Origin: Diphasiastrum complanatum | Lineage: Eukaryota; Streptophyta; Lycopodiopsida; Lycopodiales; Lycopodiaceae | Direction: 5' to 3' | Assembly (NCBI GenBank): GCA_029204225.1 | Contig: CM055094.1 | Span: 64,735,088 to 64,799,087, forward strand | Length of the DNA stretch: 64,000 bases | Shown: piece after piece, positions 63,057 through 64,000 of the stretch | Numbering within the stretch: the stretch's first letter is position 1 | Layout: each line of letters starts with the position of its first letter | Notes under the pieces: generated by a model | What the model saw: the letters and a program-made list of their open reading frames with translations, nothing else | Database searches by the model: none | Told to the model about the DNA's origin: nothing | Translations under genes and position numbers: made by a program

Positions 63057-64000
63057 TGCTGCATATATTGTCGACCCACTTCGAGACATTGAATCAGAAG
63101 AAGATGTTGCTGCTACCCAGCAACAAGTCCCAGGAGCGGTTCATCAGTCGAATCATCCCAGAAGATCAAGCCGAGTGCGCACACAGCCCACAAGGTATAC
63201 TCCTGAGTCTGCCTGTCTCTTAATGCAGGAACCGACGACAGTCGAAGAGGCACAGGCACTCAGCCAACCAGACTCTGATCTCTAGAGAGAGGCCATGGAC
63301 AAAGATTATTCCTCTCTGATCAAGAATCAGACATGGTCATTAGTTGAAGCTCCTATTGGCTGCAATATTATTGATTGCAAATGGATCTTTAAGATCAAAT
63401 ATAATGCCAACGGAGCAATTGGTCGAAGGAAGGCTAGACTAGTAGCACGAGGATTCACCCAGATCTCGAATGTCGACTACAGTGAGACTTTTAGTCCAGT
63501 CATCAAACATTCGTCGATCCAAATGCTCTTGTCTTATGATGCAGCTGCCGACCTTGAAGTACATCAACTTGATTTACAAACAGCCTATCTGAACGGAGTC
63601 ATACAAGAAGATATCTACATGATCCAGCCCGAAGGATACATTCTCGAAGGCATGAAAAATCATGTCTGTAAACTCCACAAAGCATTGTATGGCTTGAAAC
63701 AATCTGCCAGAGCTTGGTTTCAGAGGATCAACACATTCCTCATTGAACAAGGATTCAAACCAAGCACTAGTGATTGCAACATTTATTCAAGGTCAGTGCA
63801 GCAATCCTTCATTATCATCACCTTGTACGTTGATGATACGTTGCTCCTCAGCAACAATACCAAAACGGTCAAGGATGCAAAACAGATGCTGTTCTCAGAA
63901 TTCATCATGATTGATCTGGGTGAAGCTCACTTCTGTCTTGGAATTCAAATCCACAAAGACAAAGCAAATCGACTAATTTACATCACTCAACAAAGGTATC
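63057..64000 (+). pseudogene. copia integrase/RT linker and reverse transcriptase, runs off the window
   Basis: Reads the integrase C-terminal linker (PRRSSRVRTQPTRYTPES), then after a TAG at about 63283 EAMDKDYSSLIKNQTWSLVE, IIDCKWIFKIKYNANGAIGR, RKARLVARGFTQISNVDYSE, YLNGVIQEDIYMIQPEGYIL, KLHKALYGLKQSARAWFQRI, the catalytic YVDDTLLLSNN, and DLGEAHFCLGIQIHKD. The frame is otherwise open to the end of the window, so this copy is better preserved than most; its RNase H and LTR lie beyond 64000. Confidence 0.92.

Noticed and set aside
1-64000. tRNA, rRNA or other structured RNA genes
   Set aside because: None recognised by eye; a covariance-model scan would be needed to exclude small ones.

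Overview
This is nuclear DNA from a plant with a large, repeat-rich genome. Nothing in it is bacterial. It holds one spliced gene of the OEP16/Tim17 family, with GT-AG introns of 0.3 to 5.7 kb packed with transposons, and a dense, nested set of Ty1/copia and Ty3/gypsy LTR retrotransposons. Long transposon-filled introns would suit a gymnosperm or another large-genome seed plant, but the sequence alone does not fix the species. All assignments come from reading motifs by eye; no database search was run.

Region 1 (1-18.1 kb): a minus-strand six-exon gene (coding 18028 to 3127, 142 codons) that reads as an OEP16-4-like member of the Tim17/Tim22/Tim23/OEP16 family. Its introns hold a decayed retrotransposon ORF1-like gene, a truncated NADPH-thioredoxin reductase pseudogene, and a family of short DNA elements. 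Two of these elements have exact 8-bp target duplications (hAT-like). They share ends and internal blocks, but their subterminal arms are each built from a different palindromic word. Regions 18.4-19.1 kb hold a foldback and another word-arm structure.

Region 2 (19-32 kb): a large gypsy element of the non-chromovirus (Tat/Athila-like) type on the minus strand, with a chromovirus nested between its RNase H and integrase. Both elements switch strand at the same two points, which indicates a ~6.05-kb inversion (about 23091-29141). Undoing it gives one gypsy element with several extra sense-strand ORFs after integrase.

Region 3 (31.8-43.7 kb): two copia pieces of different families joined with loss of reverse transcriptase, then a second minus-strand gypsy element (36441-43739) with an intact-looking integrase, an extra ORF after pol, and a copia fragment embedded near its 5' LTR.

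Region 4 (44.6-50.7 kb): a structurally complete, young copia element with both LTRs, PBS, PPT and a 5-bp target duplication. It is broken only by two small frameshifts.

Region 5 (52.5-64 kb): gypsy integrase debris, two copia copies in opposite orientations, a gypsy gag with several zinc knuckles, two unusual low-complexity tracts, an AT-rich island with decayed ORFs I do not recognise, and a copia reverse transcriptase running off the end of the window.
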